Shown piece after piece: positions 53,097-64,000 of a stretch of 64,000 bases of DNA. Position 1 is the stretch's first letter; every line of letters starts with the position of its first letter. The stretch comes from Salvelinus alpinus. Lineage: Eukaryota > Chordata > Actinopteri > Salmoniformes > Salmonidae. The DNA lies in assembly GCF_045679555.1 (NCBI RefSeq), contig NC_092090.1:26638702-26702701 (forward strand), in the 5' to 3' direction. The position numbers and the translations under genes were made by a program. The notes under the pieces were generated by a model, which saw only the letters and a program-made list of their open reading frames with translations, made no database searches and was not told where the DNA came from.

Positions 53097-54932
53097 AAAG
53101 GGATATGACCACAAACCGATACCTTCCACAACACACACCTGGTTATTTTGTCTTCCCTGACACCAATTGTTGGTTTAATTGAGGCTGGGTTGGTCTGTTG
53201 CCTGCTGACCTGGCCAGAACAATGCATACCCCTCTAGCACAATGTAATTGTCTCTTCAAGTGGGGCCTTTTCCAAGCAGCCCCGGGGCCCGGCCAGGCTG
53301 GGGGACAGTATATACCCAGCTAGGCCCATCCATCACTCAGTCACTCAGCCACTACAGGAAGTAGTTAACATGGCCGACCTATGGGGCTGTTGGACAGGGG
53401 AAAACACACAGAACAATGGCCATACTTCATCATGATCTAACTCCACGTACATCAATCAATCAGTCGCCTGTGTTTGCTCAACTAATTCAGCCGGTTAACT
53501 CTTGGATCAGGGAGGGAGGGAGGGGGTGAGAGAGAGAGATAGAGAGGATGATTATGTTAGTCTTTTGTTCTTCTACATAGAGTAATTGTTATATCCCACT
53601 GAGGTGGTAGGTATCACTATACATGGGTAGTTACCTCAATACTATATTACATGGAGCTAGCTGTATCTAGGCCAGGGTTAAGGGTTGAGAGTGTGCATGG
53701 CCTTAGGTAGTTGGGTAGAGCCGGGTATAACAGTGAGGCAGGTCTCCATGGTTGTAACTTAGCTACAGTAGACTTTCCTCAGTTTGGCTGGGCTTGTGGC
53801 TTCAACTGACTGTGTAAACCCAGCAGGCCCTTCCTGGCAGGAGAGGACTATAAACCTGCATAGGGGTGTATTATTATTTTATGAGTAATTATTCAGTTAA
53901 AAAGTCATTTCTACACACCGGTAGTGTGAAACAGCAGCCCTTACATTTAGCTATAGACACACCCAGTTCCAATTATAACTACCCTTCAAAATATGAACTT
54001 TAATTGACTGTGTTCATGACTAAATGAAATAAATACACAGAAGAAATACTCTTCTCGTTTAATGTCTAATATACAGTCACGTACAGTACATCATAGTAGA
54101 GAGAGCAAGCTAGAGTAAGACAGACAGAATGGCCCGTCTATCTGTCTTACAGAGACATGGCTACGGCTGGGACGGCCTGGCAGAGTAAGTCGATGGACAG
54201 AGTGGCCTGAAACCCAGAGGTTAGTTGTGCTGCAGACATACTTGGGCTAATTTGTTTGCCAGTGAAATAGGCCAGTAAATAACAGGACTTTGTACAGATG
54301 GCTGCCAGGGCATCCCATCTATCTGGCAGGGAGAGAGACAGGCCAGGTGGTGACAGGGCATGCAGGCCAGAGAATTGTAACTGACACTCACCTGACAAAT
54401 GAGTCTCAATTCACTGCTCAAATACACTCCAGGAAAAGGTAAAACACACTTAGATAGCCTACTCACACAGCCTGGTAAATGAAATGTGTACATGTGTAAA
54501 TGTGCATGAACGCACAAAAGCACAGGCACACACACAAATACACACACGCACAGACACACAGCAAGGCCAAAGTGGGATACAGTGTGATGATGAACATGAT
54601 GCAGGAGCCTTGGACACAACAGAGAGCACCACACAGAGAGCAGAGGGTCATAAAACACTGTCTTGGTTTATTTACTGCCTTCCTAAAGCTTCAGACAGAC
54701 AAGCTGAGCTGTGAAACAGAGAGCACATAGTTGTTTAACTCAACAATACAGCCAGTCTACAATCTCAACCTCAGTCAACATACAAAAAGATTAAGCAAGA
54801 GAACAACAATTTGGCAACTGTTAACATTTGAAATTGGAAAAACCTCCAGAAATAAAATACAACTTTGAGAAGTGTATTTTTAACACTATATATCAGTTCT
54901 ACTTCCTGTTGATATAGATAGATAAATAAATT
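53094..54932. other. intergenic DNA, one weak exon candidate inside
   Basis: Mostly single-copy-looking. A TATA-like TATATACC near 53310 is followed by a 21-codon frame starting ATGGCCGACC at 53370, which is too short to support. The candidate at 54153-54195 is listed separately. Confidence 0.4.
54153..54195 (+). CDS. very weak candidate terminal or micro-exon
   Basis: A good acceptor (CCCGTCTATCTGTCTTACAG) is followed by RHGYGWDGLAE and TAA at 54186-54188. The same place carries a perfect donor (GTAAGT at 54185-54190), giving a 32-bp micro-exon as the alternative. Nothing upstream on the plus strand supports a partner exon. Confidence 0.15.
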
Positions 54933-55423
54933 GGTAACACTTCATTTGAACTAAACACCATGATCTCTTCATAACCTTCATAAAAATGTCCTAACCATGT
55001 TATAAAGCTTCATACCACGAGTCATAACTTGTCAACACATGCCATAAAGCTTCAGTTATGACAATGACACAAGTTATGAAGAGTTATGACATGTTTACAA
55101 CATTGTTATACAGGCATTATGGTGGCTAGTTCAAATAAAGAGGGCTGCCCGACTGCAGCCCGCGGGTGCTTTTATTTGGCCCCCAAGTTTTCGAAGCAAA
55201 ATAATAATAAAATAACAATATTTTTTTTATAATTCCCAAGTATTCCCACGCATAATAGAGAGACAAGTAATCGTGTACAAACGTAAGCAAGGTTTGTAAT
55301 TATTATGTTTTGGTCAAATATTATATCTGTTTGGGCTTCTTGGGGTCAATTTGCAGTTAAAAATGATTTGTATTTCATCCTGCGGCTGAATCTAGTTGAT
55401 GATCCCTGAAATAAAGTGTTACC
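54933..55423. mobile_element. short TIR element (GGTAACAC...), interrupted by a hAT MITE
   Basis: Ends GGTAACACTTCATTTGAACT and AGTTCAAATAAAGTGTTACC are 20-bp inverted repeats once the nested insertion at 55141-55408 is removed. The body (GTTATGAAGAGTTATGACAT, CATAAAGCTTCA) is a known style of fish non-autonomous element. No clear flanking duplication was identified for the host element. Confidence 0.8.
55141..55408 (-). mobile_element. hAT-type MITE, nested, with 8-bp duplication
   Basis: Flanked by AAATAAAG at 55133-55140 and 55409-55416, an exact 8-bp target duplication as made by hAT transposases. The reverse-complement end reads CAGGGATCATCAACTAGATT, a hAT-like terminus, and the other end AGGGCTGCCCGACTGCAGCC is a matching imperfect inverse. 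The interior matches the partial copy at 3608-3912. Confidence 0.88.
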
Positions 55424-55660
55424 AAGAAATAAAAAGAAGGCTGCTCTGCTTGGCTTTGACAACCATCCCATTTTCACCCATAGCTTCTCTTTCCTGGCTG
55501 GTTTTGTCAGAAGCCGTGGATCTGACTTTCTGGCCTGCAGCGATACAGGGAAAGTGGTGCTCTACACGCTTTAAGACTAATTAAAAGCCATTGAACAGCT
55601 GCAATTATGAAGAGAGAGTGGCAGTTGGGATGGGGATCCTTCTATCAGCCAAACATTATA

Positions 55661-56289
55661 GTAGCTGTCTGCCTGGGCTGCCTTTCAGCCCTATATAAAC
55701 TGTCTGCCTGGGCTGCCTTTCAGACCTACATAAACTGTCTGCCTGGGCTGCCTTTCAGTCCTACATAAACTGTCTGCCTGGGCTGTCTTTCAGTCCTACA
55801 GTAGCTGTCTGCCTGGGCTGCCTTTCAGCCCTATATAATCTGTCTGTCAGGGCTGCGTTTCAGTCCTACAGTAGCTGTCTGTCAGGGCTGCCTTTCAGCC
55901 CTATATAATCTGTCTGTCAGGGCTGCTTTTCAGTCCTACAGTAGCTGTCTGCCTGGGCTGCCTTTCAGCCCTATATAATCTGTCTGTCAGGGCTGCTTTT
56001 CAGTCCTACAGTAGCTGTCTGCCTGGGCTGCCTTTCAGTCCTACATAAACTGTATGCCTGGGCTGCCTTTCAGTCCTACAGTAGCTGTCTGCCTGGGCTG
56101 CCTTTCAGTCCTACAGTAGCTGTCTGCCTGGGCTGCCTTTCAGTCCTACAGTAGCTGTCTGCCTGGGCTGCCTTTCAGTCCTACATAAACTGTCTGTCTG
56201 GGCTGCATTTCAGCCCTACAGTAGCTGTCTGTCAGGGCTGCCTTTCAGCCCTACAGTAGCCGTCTGCCTGGGCTGCCTTTCAGCCCTAC
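55661..56289. repeat. 35-bp minisatellite, about 18 copies
   Basis: Unit CTGTCTGCCTGGGCTGCCTT + TCAGTCCTACAGTAG with variants CATAAA, TATAAT and GTCAGGG. Third array in the window with a 35-bp period and no shared sequence with the other two. Confidence 0.96.
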
Positions 56290-56657
56290 AGAGCAGACTA
56301 GAGACAGACATGCAGACAGAGGCCTGCCTACTAGAACCTAGAGGTCTACTAGACTCTCATGTCCTTTCCTCTCTAGCACAAACATCTCCCAGCCCTGCTA
56401 CAGGCCCTATCCCTATCATACTGCTTCACACATATACAATATCACATACTGTAAATACTGCAGTGACACACATTCAACCACACACACACACAAACATACA
56501 TACTTCAGATAAACACTTTCAGTCACATCTTAGTAACACAAAGTCATGCCCTGTGAGATTCTGAACAAGAAAGTTGTGAAATACAGGAAGTGAATGGATA
56601 GGATACAACAGTATAATTAGAACAACACTGAATTAGAAACAGAAAGTATAAATGTAC
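56290..56657. other. intergenic DNA, no gene seen
   Basis: An 84-codon plus-strand frame without a domain. CA-rich at 56478-56490. Confidence 0.4.
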
Positions 56658-56935
56658 TACAGATATAGGATTTTAATTTGATCACCCTGTTGTTGCAGGA
56701 CATTTCCTGCCCAGCAGGAAATGCAAACTTGAAGTGTATTCGAGGTTTAAAAGGATTTCTGATGTTTGTAATTTCCACTTGAAAATGTCAGACTTGATTT
56801 GCCCTAAGTAAAAATGTATCAACCCTTACAAAAATGTCCATTAATTATAATCCACCCAATAATTCACATTTCCTGTTACTGCAGGAAAATTACGCTGCTG
56901 TGAGAAACAGGTCAAATTAAGATCCTACATCTGTA
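56658..56935. mobile_element. TA-flanked MITE (Tc1/mariner-type), 278 bp
   Basis: Ends CAGATATAGGATTTTAATTTG and its near-inverse CAAATTAAGATCCTACATCTG, each next to TA. A second inner inverted repeat (TTTCCTGCCCAGCAGGAAAT and CCTGTTACTGCAGGAAAATT) makes most of the element foldable. No coding capacity. Confidence 0.85.
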
Positions 56936-57372
56936 TGACTATTTGTCATATCCATACACAAAGCTGGTTAAATGTAGAAAAGAAACAGAACATTCATTGA
57001 AATAATACATTCCTACACATTCAGTTTTAATTCTGCAGGTTGTCCACATTACCATTGTGAGACTAGTTCCAATACCAGCTATAGCATGTTAGCAAAGCAC
57101 TACTCAGGGTTCCATCCTCATGTTGCAGCCATGTTGGGTCCATCCAAACAAAGCTAGATGAGACTGGTTTGGGCGGGGTGGGGCGAGGTACAGGGTTGGG
57201 TGGGGTTCAGGGTGGACTGGGGTGGGGAAGTGTACCCCCATTGGAGGATGTTGACACCATCAGGAGTTGGTAGGTCCTGTTCTCCTTCTCTGTCGTCTGC
57301 CCTCATGATAGAGGCTGTTCAGATGACGGGGTGACTCTCTCTCTCTTTCTCCTTCTCTTTGTGTCCCATCTG
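56936..57372 (-). other. possible 3' untranslated region of the minus-strand gene
   Basis: Downstream of the candidate stop at 57375. A possible ATTAAA poly(A) signal lies on the minus strand at 57031-57026. The G-rich stretch at 57170-57235 is unique. The extent is inferred only. Confidence 0.3.
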
Positions 57373-57379
57373 TCACATC
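57373..57379 (-). CDS. candidate last coding exon (stop codon) of unknown gene
   Basis: A strong acceptor on the minus strand (GTGTTTTCTTTCCCCCTGTCAG, at 57401-57380) precedes GATGTGACAG. Joined in phase to the exon at 58051-58191 (which ends with AG), it gives Arg-Met-stop, so the protein would end LLWRM. An alternative phase would read DVTDGTQREGERE and run 39 residues to another stop, but that needs a different upstream donor. The short-tail model fits the phase of the best donor. Confidence 0.4.
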
Positions 57380-57555
57380 CTGACAGGGGGAAAGAAAACA
57401 CAAGCCCAGTCATTCCTCCATCCCTCTATTCACAGCCCATCCAGTCACTCACTCCGTCTGTATGACAACAAGTCATTGAGATGTCAGAGTGCAGGCAGGG
57501 CCGGGACCCGGCCACACACTGTAATTAACACACAGACTGAAGGAGCCAAAGTCTG

Positions 57556-57667
57556 CATTCCAAATGGCACCCTATTACCCTTATAGTGGGCTACTCTGGA
57601 CCAGGGCCCATAGGTATCGGGTCAAAAGGAGCGCGCTACATGAGGAATAGGGTGCCATTTGGGAAAC
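57556..57667. repeat. salmonid palindromic repeat, copy 5
   Basis: TTCCAAATGGCACCCTATTA through the inverted GGAATAGGGTGCCATTTGGG. Both outer arms are well preserved, making this the cleanest copy with that at 5692. Confidence 0.85.
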
Positions 57668-57943
57668 ATCTAATGAGCCAAGCAGAGAGCCATGGTGGCT
57701 ATGAAAAGGCCAGCGTACTGCAGAGTAATGTCTGCTGAGTTTAAATGCCAACAGGATGGGATAATTCAACTGTATTTATGACTAAGGAAGAGAACTGCTG
57801 ACCAGAGAGCCAGCAGTTACAGAAAAGAGGGTGGTGGCAACACCACGTAGGTCTATGAAGGAGATGGTTAAGTATTGTTGTATGGTGACAGGACAATCAA
57901 GGAGCTACAGGAAGGTATGCAGACTCATATAAGTGAGTTATTT

Positions 57944-57945
<2 letters not shown>

Positions 57946-58007
<62 letters not shown>
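57946..58007. repeat. (GT)31 microsatellite
   Basis: Uninterrupted GT inside the predicted intron, about 45 bp downstream (in gene orientation) of the 58051 exon boundary. Confidence 0.98.
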
Positions 58008-58008
<1 letters not shown>

Positions 58009-58050
58009 TATCTGTGTGGCTGTTTCCGCTTATGTGTGTCTGTGACCAAC

Positions 58051-58191
58051 CTCCAGAGGAGTGACTCCACCCTGTTGATGATGTCAGCTAGGTCAAAGGG
58101 CAGAGGCATGCTGGGGTCGTCGTCGGCCCAAAACGGCCGGTCCACGGGGGCCTCTTCTGGGGGCAGGGTCTGGGCCAGGCTGGAATGGCAC
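58051..58191 (-). CDS. coding exon of unknown host gene, minus strand
   Basis: 141 bp, bounded on the minus strand by a strong acceptor (TTCCTGTCCTTATCTGTCCCTCCAG) cut at 58192 and donor GAG/GTTGGT at 58050. After one base completing a codon it reads CHSSLAQTLPPEEAPVD, then RPFWADDDPSMPLPFDLADI and INRVESLLW, ending with two bases of a split codon. There are no stops, codon use is GC-ending and biased, and the exon is phase-symmetrical. The acidic, Pro-rich start and the amphipathic DLADIINRVESLL helix suggest a cytoplasmic or nuclear tail, perhaps a docking helix. I do not recognise the protein. It is the most convincing host exon in the window. Confidence 0.65.
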
Positions 58192-59209
<1,018 letters not shown>

Positions 59210-59238
59210 TTCACGATCTCCTCCTCCTCCTCCTCCTT
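59210..59238 (-). CDS. 29-bp coding micro-exon, acidic (KEEEEEEIVK)
   Basis: On the minus strand CCAACCAGCTTCTTTTTCAG is a good acceptor, then AAG, six GAG codons, ATC GTG AA, and the consensus donor GTAAGG. The two trailing bases AA plus the first base G of the 58051-58191 exon make AAG (Lys), so the phase joins exactly: KEEEEEEIVK then CHSSL. The matching phase is the main support. Taken alone, a (GAG)6 run between splice-like sites could be chance. Upstream exons would lie beyond the right edge or inside unrecognised sequence. Confidence 0.5.
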
Positions 59239-60479
59239 CTGAAAAAGAAGCTGGTTGGTGTCTGACTCCCTCCCCCATCCCTACCCCAGGCATCCTGCTT
59301 CCCCCTGCCTCCCCACCCCCCTACAGTCTCTAGGGTCCCTAACAGGTGTGTGTTATGGATGTGACGGGGAGGTCCTTAATGTGGCCAGGGAACAGGCAGT
59401 CCAGGCCGTCCCTGCCTCAATCGGCCGTTCTATATTTCAACCAAGGGCCACTTAATGCTGGAGTAGTTGTTCAGCTAAGTGGTACCATTCAGCTGTGGTC
59501 TAACCCTCTGATAGGTAGTGCATTACACCAAGAGGACGGTATTAACATACACCATCCACATATATCTTCCAGGCCTCAGATCAGGGGCCTGATAATAGAA
59601 TGTGTTAACATGCTCTAAGTACCATTATGTAGCATATGACTTGATAAATAATAGGATCAGCTGACCTTGGGGCTGCGCGACAACACATGGGTCTAAATGT
59701 TCTCATGATTTATTTAAGGGCAGAATTAAAGGAAGCGCCACTTCAGAGAGAGGACGACGGACACGCCAGGCATAAATATATAACTGGATGAAAAGAGACA
59801 CAGACACACAGAGAATAGAGATACGCATCACACGCATACATTCTGCTTACATCAGCGGACCGACACCAAAGGCCATGGGAACACAGTGCCGTTTGAGTTT
59901 TAGAGTCAATTAACTATTCATGTTAGACTGGTACAATAGAAAACACTGGCCTCTGTTCTGCTGTCCTGAACAAGGATATGAAGATAGACAGTGTAAATAT
60001 GTGGTGAAGTTCATTATGTAGTAATACTGTACTCATCTGACAGAGAATCTAACCGTATTAAACTGGAATGGAGAGATCTTGTTTAACCAGAAATGCAGTA
60101 GTTATGAGGATGAGAGTTGTGTCAAATATAATAGAGGCCAGAACATTCAACCCACCACCTCCAATAGCTGCAAATACCACACCTTCACTTAACCGCTAAA
60201 ATGGAATCAAATAATTCAATATCTAGTCTGGTACCTTAAACTCTCATAGAAATGCATTGTGAGCTACAGCACTATACACATTCTCACAAATCACCACTTT
60301 CCCCTGGGAAAACAGCACCTTAAAGGTAAGGTCAAAGACAAAGAGGAGGGATAGAGGGATGGAGAAAGAGAGGCAGAGCTAGAGGACTAGGAGTGTGTTT
60401 GTGAGTCTTCAGTGTTCCAACGGATTAACCCTAGACAGATATGGGCTAACTATCCCATCTGGTGCTCTCTCGCCCACTC
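59239..60479. other. intron or intergenic DNA, no further exon found
   Basis: Searched on the minus strand for an upstream exon with matching donor and found none that is convincing. Unique-looking sequence without repeats. Confidence 0.35.
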
Positions 60480-61450
60480 GCTCAGGAGAGATTGGCAATA
60501 CAATCACTCATTTCAATTTGCCCTGAAACCCTATAGCCCGGCAGGCCTGCTCAAATAGTATGCTAATGTGAAAGGAATCTGAGCTTCTATCGCCTTTTAT
60601 TCCACAGAGGCCTTCTATAGTGCAGCCGCACACTGCACTTGAACTGTTCTGTCTGGCTGCCTCCCAAAAAGCACCCTATTCCCCATATAGTGCACTACTT
60701 TTCATCAGAGTCCTTTACCCCTGGTTCAAAGTAGTGCACTAAATAGTGAATAGGATGCCATTTGGGCCGCAGAGTCTGTGGCAAGGAGGGGGCTATAGGG
60801 CTCTAGCTGGCAGAGAAGCTCACCATAGGGCCCAGGCTCCGGCCCCACACTGCACTGCTCAAACTAACCACTTTAGCTAAAGTGAGTGTTAATTATGGAC
60901 AGGCAAAGCAGTCAATAAAAGGTTAATGTAAAAGTCAAAGGATAAATTCCTTTAAGCATTGCATCATTCCACCATCTCCGCGACCGACACGGTGCTCGCA
61001 GGTCTCTCCTAATCAATACGTTTTACTGTAATGCGCTCCCCATCGATTTCCCCCTGGCTCAGCCCTCCCTCCTCAGCCCACTCACTGCCCGGTAAAGAAA
61101 GGAGAGAGAGAGGGAGAGAAAGAGAGGGGGAAGAAAAATAAATCCATTGCTGCAAGTAAATAAAATGATTAACCTCTGCTTCACTTTGTTTTCTCTCTCT
61201 CTATTTGTTGGGAGTGCCTGGCTGGTCCAGAGATCAACATTATCAGCATCAGGAACCCTCCATCTCTCCACTAGCCATATCATTGTGCTGAGTCCACTCC
61301 TGCAGCCAGGGCCATACATTAAAAGCCTCTCTACTCTTAACAGGATGGAGAGCCGCCTAATAGACAACATCAGTGCTTCCGACTCATGCAATTACACTGA
61401 TAAATGCCACGATTGTGTCAGGCCAAGTGGGGAAAAAAGCAGGCTAACAT
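60480..61450. promoter_or_regulatory. candidate cluster of conserved non-coding elements
   Basis: Three blocks: 60490-60640 (TTTGCCCTGAAACCCTATAG, AATAGTATGCTAATGTGAAA), 60880-61080 (GTTAATTATGGACAGGCAAA, AGTCAAAGGATAAATTCC, AATCAATACGTTTTACTG) and 61130-61450 (AAATAAAATGATTAACCTCT, AGATCAACATTATCAGCATC, GCCGCCTAATAGACAAC). ATGCTAAT (octamer-like), TTAATTA and TCAAAGG (TCF-like) words are present. Frames on both strands are short. By texture this is the best conserved-element candidate in the window. It is not tested by alignment. Confidence 0.38.
60661..60770. repeat. salmonid palindromic repeat, copy 6
   Basis: CCTCCCAAAAAGCACCCTAT, CCATATAGTGCACTACTTTT and the inverted AAAGTAGTGCACTAAATAGT, GATGCCATTTGGGCCGCAG. 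Confidence 0.8.
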
Positions 61451-61611
61451 AGATAGCAGACAACACTTATTGTGTTATTGCTACAGGAGATTATTTGTAA
61501 CCACACATGGGAGTAAATGGAGACTGTTTGATAAAGACATTATGTAGGTAGGGTGGGGTTGCTGCCTGATGGAAATTCCTTTTAAGGAGATGGGTTGTGA
61601 TATCTCTGTGT

Positions 61612-61613
<2 letters not shown>

Positions 61614-61644
<31 letters not shown>
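61614..61644. repeat. short (GT)n
   Basis: About 31 bp of GT. Confidence 0.95.
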
Positions 61645-61646
<2 letters not shown>

Positions 61647-61654
61647 CCTCAGAT

Positions 61655-61860
61655 CACCTGGTTCCTCATTATCTCCCCTACACCCACAGTTCAGTCCTTT
61701 AGAACTCTGCAGGTGTGAGGTTTTACGGCCTTGCCAGCGAAGCCACAAACCAGAGAATGCAATCAAACAAGTCATGCAGAAACAGGCATGTGTCTCATAA
61801 ATTCAGACTAGCCGCCGAAGGTGATGTACGCAATCATGTTGCCCAGGATGACAGCCGTTC
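61655..61860. promoter_or_regulatory. candidate conserved non-coding element or lost exon
   Basis: Non-repetitive block (CACAAACCAGAGAATGCAAT, CAAACAAGTCATGCAGAAAC). Minus-strand translation of the right part gives AVILGNMIAYITFGG before a stop, which looks membrane-like, but no splice acceptor fits that phase. Either a conserved non-coding element or a chance frame. Confidence 0.25.
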
Positions 61861-61902
61861 AGCGGGCATGTCTCGCCTGTACCTGTACACATCTCTGTCT
61901 TG

Positions 61903-64000
61903 TGTAAGAGTCAGTGGAACTGTGTGGAGTCATGTACTATACTGTAAGAGTCAGTGGTAACTGTGTGGAGTCATGTACTATACTGTAAGGTTCAGTGGTA
62001 ACTGTGTGGAGTCATGTACTATACTGTAAGAGTCAGTGGAACTTTGTGGAGTCATGTACTATACTGTAAGGTTCAGTGGTAACTGTGTGGAGTCATGTAC
62101 TATACTGTAAGGTTCAGTGGTAACTGTGTGGAGTCATGTACTATACTGTAAGAGTCAGTGGTAACTGTGTGGAGTCATGTACTATACTGTAAGGTTCAGT
62201 GGTAACTGTGTGGAGTCATGTACTATACCATGTACTATACTGTAAGGTTCAGAGGTAACTGTGTGGAGTCATGTACTATACTGTAAGGTTCAGTGGTAAC
62301 TGTGTGGAGTCATGTACTATACTGTAAGGTTCAGTGGTAACTTTGTGGAGTCATGTACTATACTGTAAGGTTCAGTGGTAACTGTGTGGAGTCATGTACT
62401 ATACTGTAAGGTTCAGTGGTAACTGTGTGGAGTCATGTACTATACTGTAAGGTTCAGTGGTAACTGTGTGGAGTCATGTACTATACCATGTACTATACTG
62501 TAAGGTTCAGAGGTAACTGTGAGGAGTCATGTACTATACTGTAAGGTTCAGTGGTAACTGTGTGGAGTCATGTACTATACTGTAAGAGTCAGTGGTAACT
62601 GTGTGGAGTCATGTACTATACCATGTACTATACTGTAAGAGTCAGAGGTAACTGTGTGGAGTCATGTACTATACTGTAAGGTTCAGTGGTAACTGTGTGG
62701 AGTCATGTACTATACCATGTACTATACTGTAAGGTTCAGAGGTAACTGTGTGGAGTCATGTACTATACTGTAAGGTTCAGTGGTAACTGTGTGGAGTCAT
62801 GTACTATACTGTAAGAGTCAGTGGAACTGTGTGGAGTCATGTACTATACTGTAAGAGTCAGTGGAACTGTGTGGAGTCATGTACTATACTGTAAGGTTCA
62901 GTGGTAACTGTGTGGAGTCATGTACTATACTGTAAGAATCAGTGGTAACTTTGTGGAGTCATGTACTATACTGTAAGAATCAGTGGTAACTTTGTGGAGT
63001 CATGTACTATACTGTAAGAGTCAGTGGAACTGTGTGGAGTCATGTACTATACTGTAAGAGTCAGTGGAACTGTGTGGAGTCATGTACTATACTGTAAGGT
63101 TCAGTGGTAACTGTGTGGAGTCATGTACTATACTGTAAGAATCAGTGGTAACTTTGTGGAGTCATGTACTATACTGTAAGGTTCAGTGGTAACTGTGTGG
63201 AGTCATGTACTATACTGTAAGGTTCAGTGGTAACTGTGTGGAGTCATGTACTATACTGTAAGAGTCAGTGGTAACTGTGTGGAGTCATGTACTATACTGT
63301 AAGGTTCAGTGGTAACTGTGTGGAGTCATGTACTATACTGTAAGTTTCAGTGGTAACTGTGTGGAGTCATGTACTATACTGTAAGAGTCAGTGGTAACTT
63401 TGTGGAGTCATGTACTATACTGTAAGAGTCAGTGGAAACTTCGTGGAGTAATGTACTATACCATGTACTATACTGTAAGAGTCAGTGGTAACTGTGTGGA
63501 GTCATGTACTATACTGTAAGGTTCAGTGGTAACTGTGTGGAGTCATGTACTATACTGTAAGAGTCAGTGGTAACTTTGTGGAGTCATGTACTATACTGTA
63601 AGGTTCAGTGGTAACTGTGTGGAGTCATGTACTATACTGTATGGTTCAGTGGTAACTGTGTGGAGTCATGTACTATACTGTAAGGTTCAGTGGTAACTGT
63701 GTGGAGTCATGTACTATATTGTAAGAGTCAGTGGTAACTGTGTGGAGTCATGTACTATACTGTAAGGTTCAGTGGTAACTGTGTGGAGTCATGTACTATA
63801 CTGTAAGGTTCAGTGGTAACTGTGTGGAGTCATGTACTATACTGTAAGAGTCAGTGGTAACTGTGTGGAGTCATGTACTATACTGTAAGAGTCAGTGGTA
63901 ACTGTGTGGAGTCATGTACTATACTGTAAGAGTCAGTGGTAACTGTGTGGAGTCATGTACTATACTGTAAGGTTCAGTGGTAACTGTGTGGAGTCATGTA
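61903..64000. repeat. 41-bp minisatellite, about 51 copies, truncated by window edge
   Basis: Unit GTAAGGTTCAGTGGTAACTG + TGTGGAGTCATGTACTATACT. Variants alternate AGAGTCAG and AGGTTCAG, some units lack one base (GTGGAACT), and five units carry a 12-bp duplication of CATGTACTATAC. The array continues past the window's right edge. Confidence 0.97.

Larger units (their letters stand above)
57380..58050 (-). other. predicted intron with palindromic repeat and (GT)n
   Basis: Donor at 58050-58049 (GAG followed by GTTGGT) and acceptor at 57381-57380. It contains the palindromic repeat at 57556-57667 and (GT)31 at 57946-58007. Confidence 0.4.

Noticed and set aside
53300..53435. Promoter with TATATACC and a short frame MADLWGC
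   Set aside because: The frame ends after 21 codons, with no donor site or downstream exon.
61805..61860. Minus-strand AVILGNMIAYITFGG as a membrane-protein exon
   Set aside because: A stop precedes it in phase, no AG acceptor lies between that stop and the segment, and the donor side is weak.

Overview
The window is a piece of a vertebrate nuclear genome, almost certainly a salmonid fish (Salmo, Oncorhynchus or Salvelinus type). The evidence is the repeat content: several Tc1-like families including the Sleeping Beauty/Tss type, an L2-type LINE whose 3' tail is the one shared with fish SINEs, TTAA-flanked MITEs, a short palindromic repeat built on CCCTATTCCCTATATAGTG that recurs six times, and very long dinucleotide microsatellites. 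There are no bacterial features, operons or CRISPR arrays. Most open frames are either transposon genes or translations of simple repeats.

Layout. The window starts inside a 35-bp minisatellite (1-1133) and ends inside a 41-bp minisatellite (61903-64000). Positions 1134-13140 are mostly single-copy DNA with small repeats and several stretches that look like conserved non-coding elements. At 13141-15564 two truncated LINE copies lie between (GA)n tracts. A 55-bp minisatellite (17050-18037) is followed by a 12.8-kb LTR retroelement on the minus strand (18038-30818). It has decayed gag and protease, no visible reverse transcriptase, and nested DNA transposons: a TTAA MITE, a Sleeping-Beauty-type Tc1, a nearly complete Tc1 with about 200-bp inverted repeats, and a truncated Tc1 in one LTR. 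One more 55-bp minisatellite unit follows it, so the retroelement seems to have split the array. From 34.8 to 46 kb there is a second TTAA MITE, paired (GT)n/(CA)n tracts, an apparently intact 979-residue L2-type LINE with a duplicated 5' region (38441-42994), and a Tc1 element interrupted by a third TTAA MITE with a clean TTAA duplication. A third (GA)n-flanked LINE lies at 48488-51672. From 54.9 to 57 kb there is a nested hAT-in-TIR element, a 35-bp minisatellite and a TA-flanked MITE.

Host genes. The only convincing host coding sequence is a set of three minus-strand exons (59210-59238, 58051-58191, 57379 downwards) with good splice sites and matching phases. They would be the 3' end of a gene that extends beyond the right edge. 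I do not recognise the protein. Two weaker plus-strand exon candidates are at 32402-32501 and 54153-54195. The rest is intergenic or intronic, with possible regulatory conserved elements clustered at 6.6-11 kb, 47-48 kb and 60.5-61.9 kb. Those calls rest on base-composition impression only and have not been tested by alignment.
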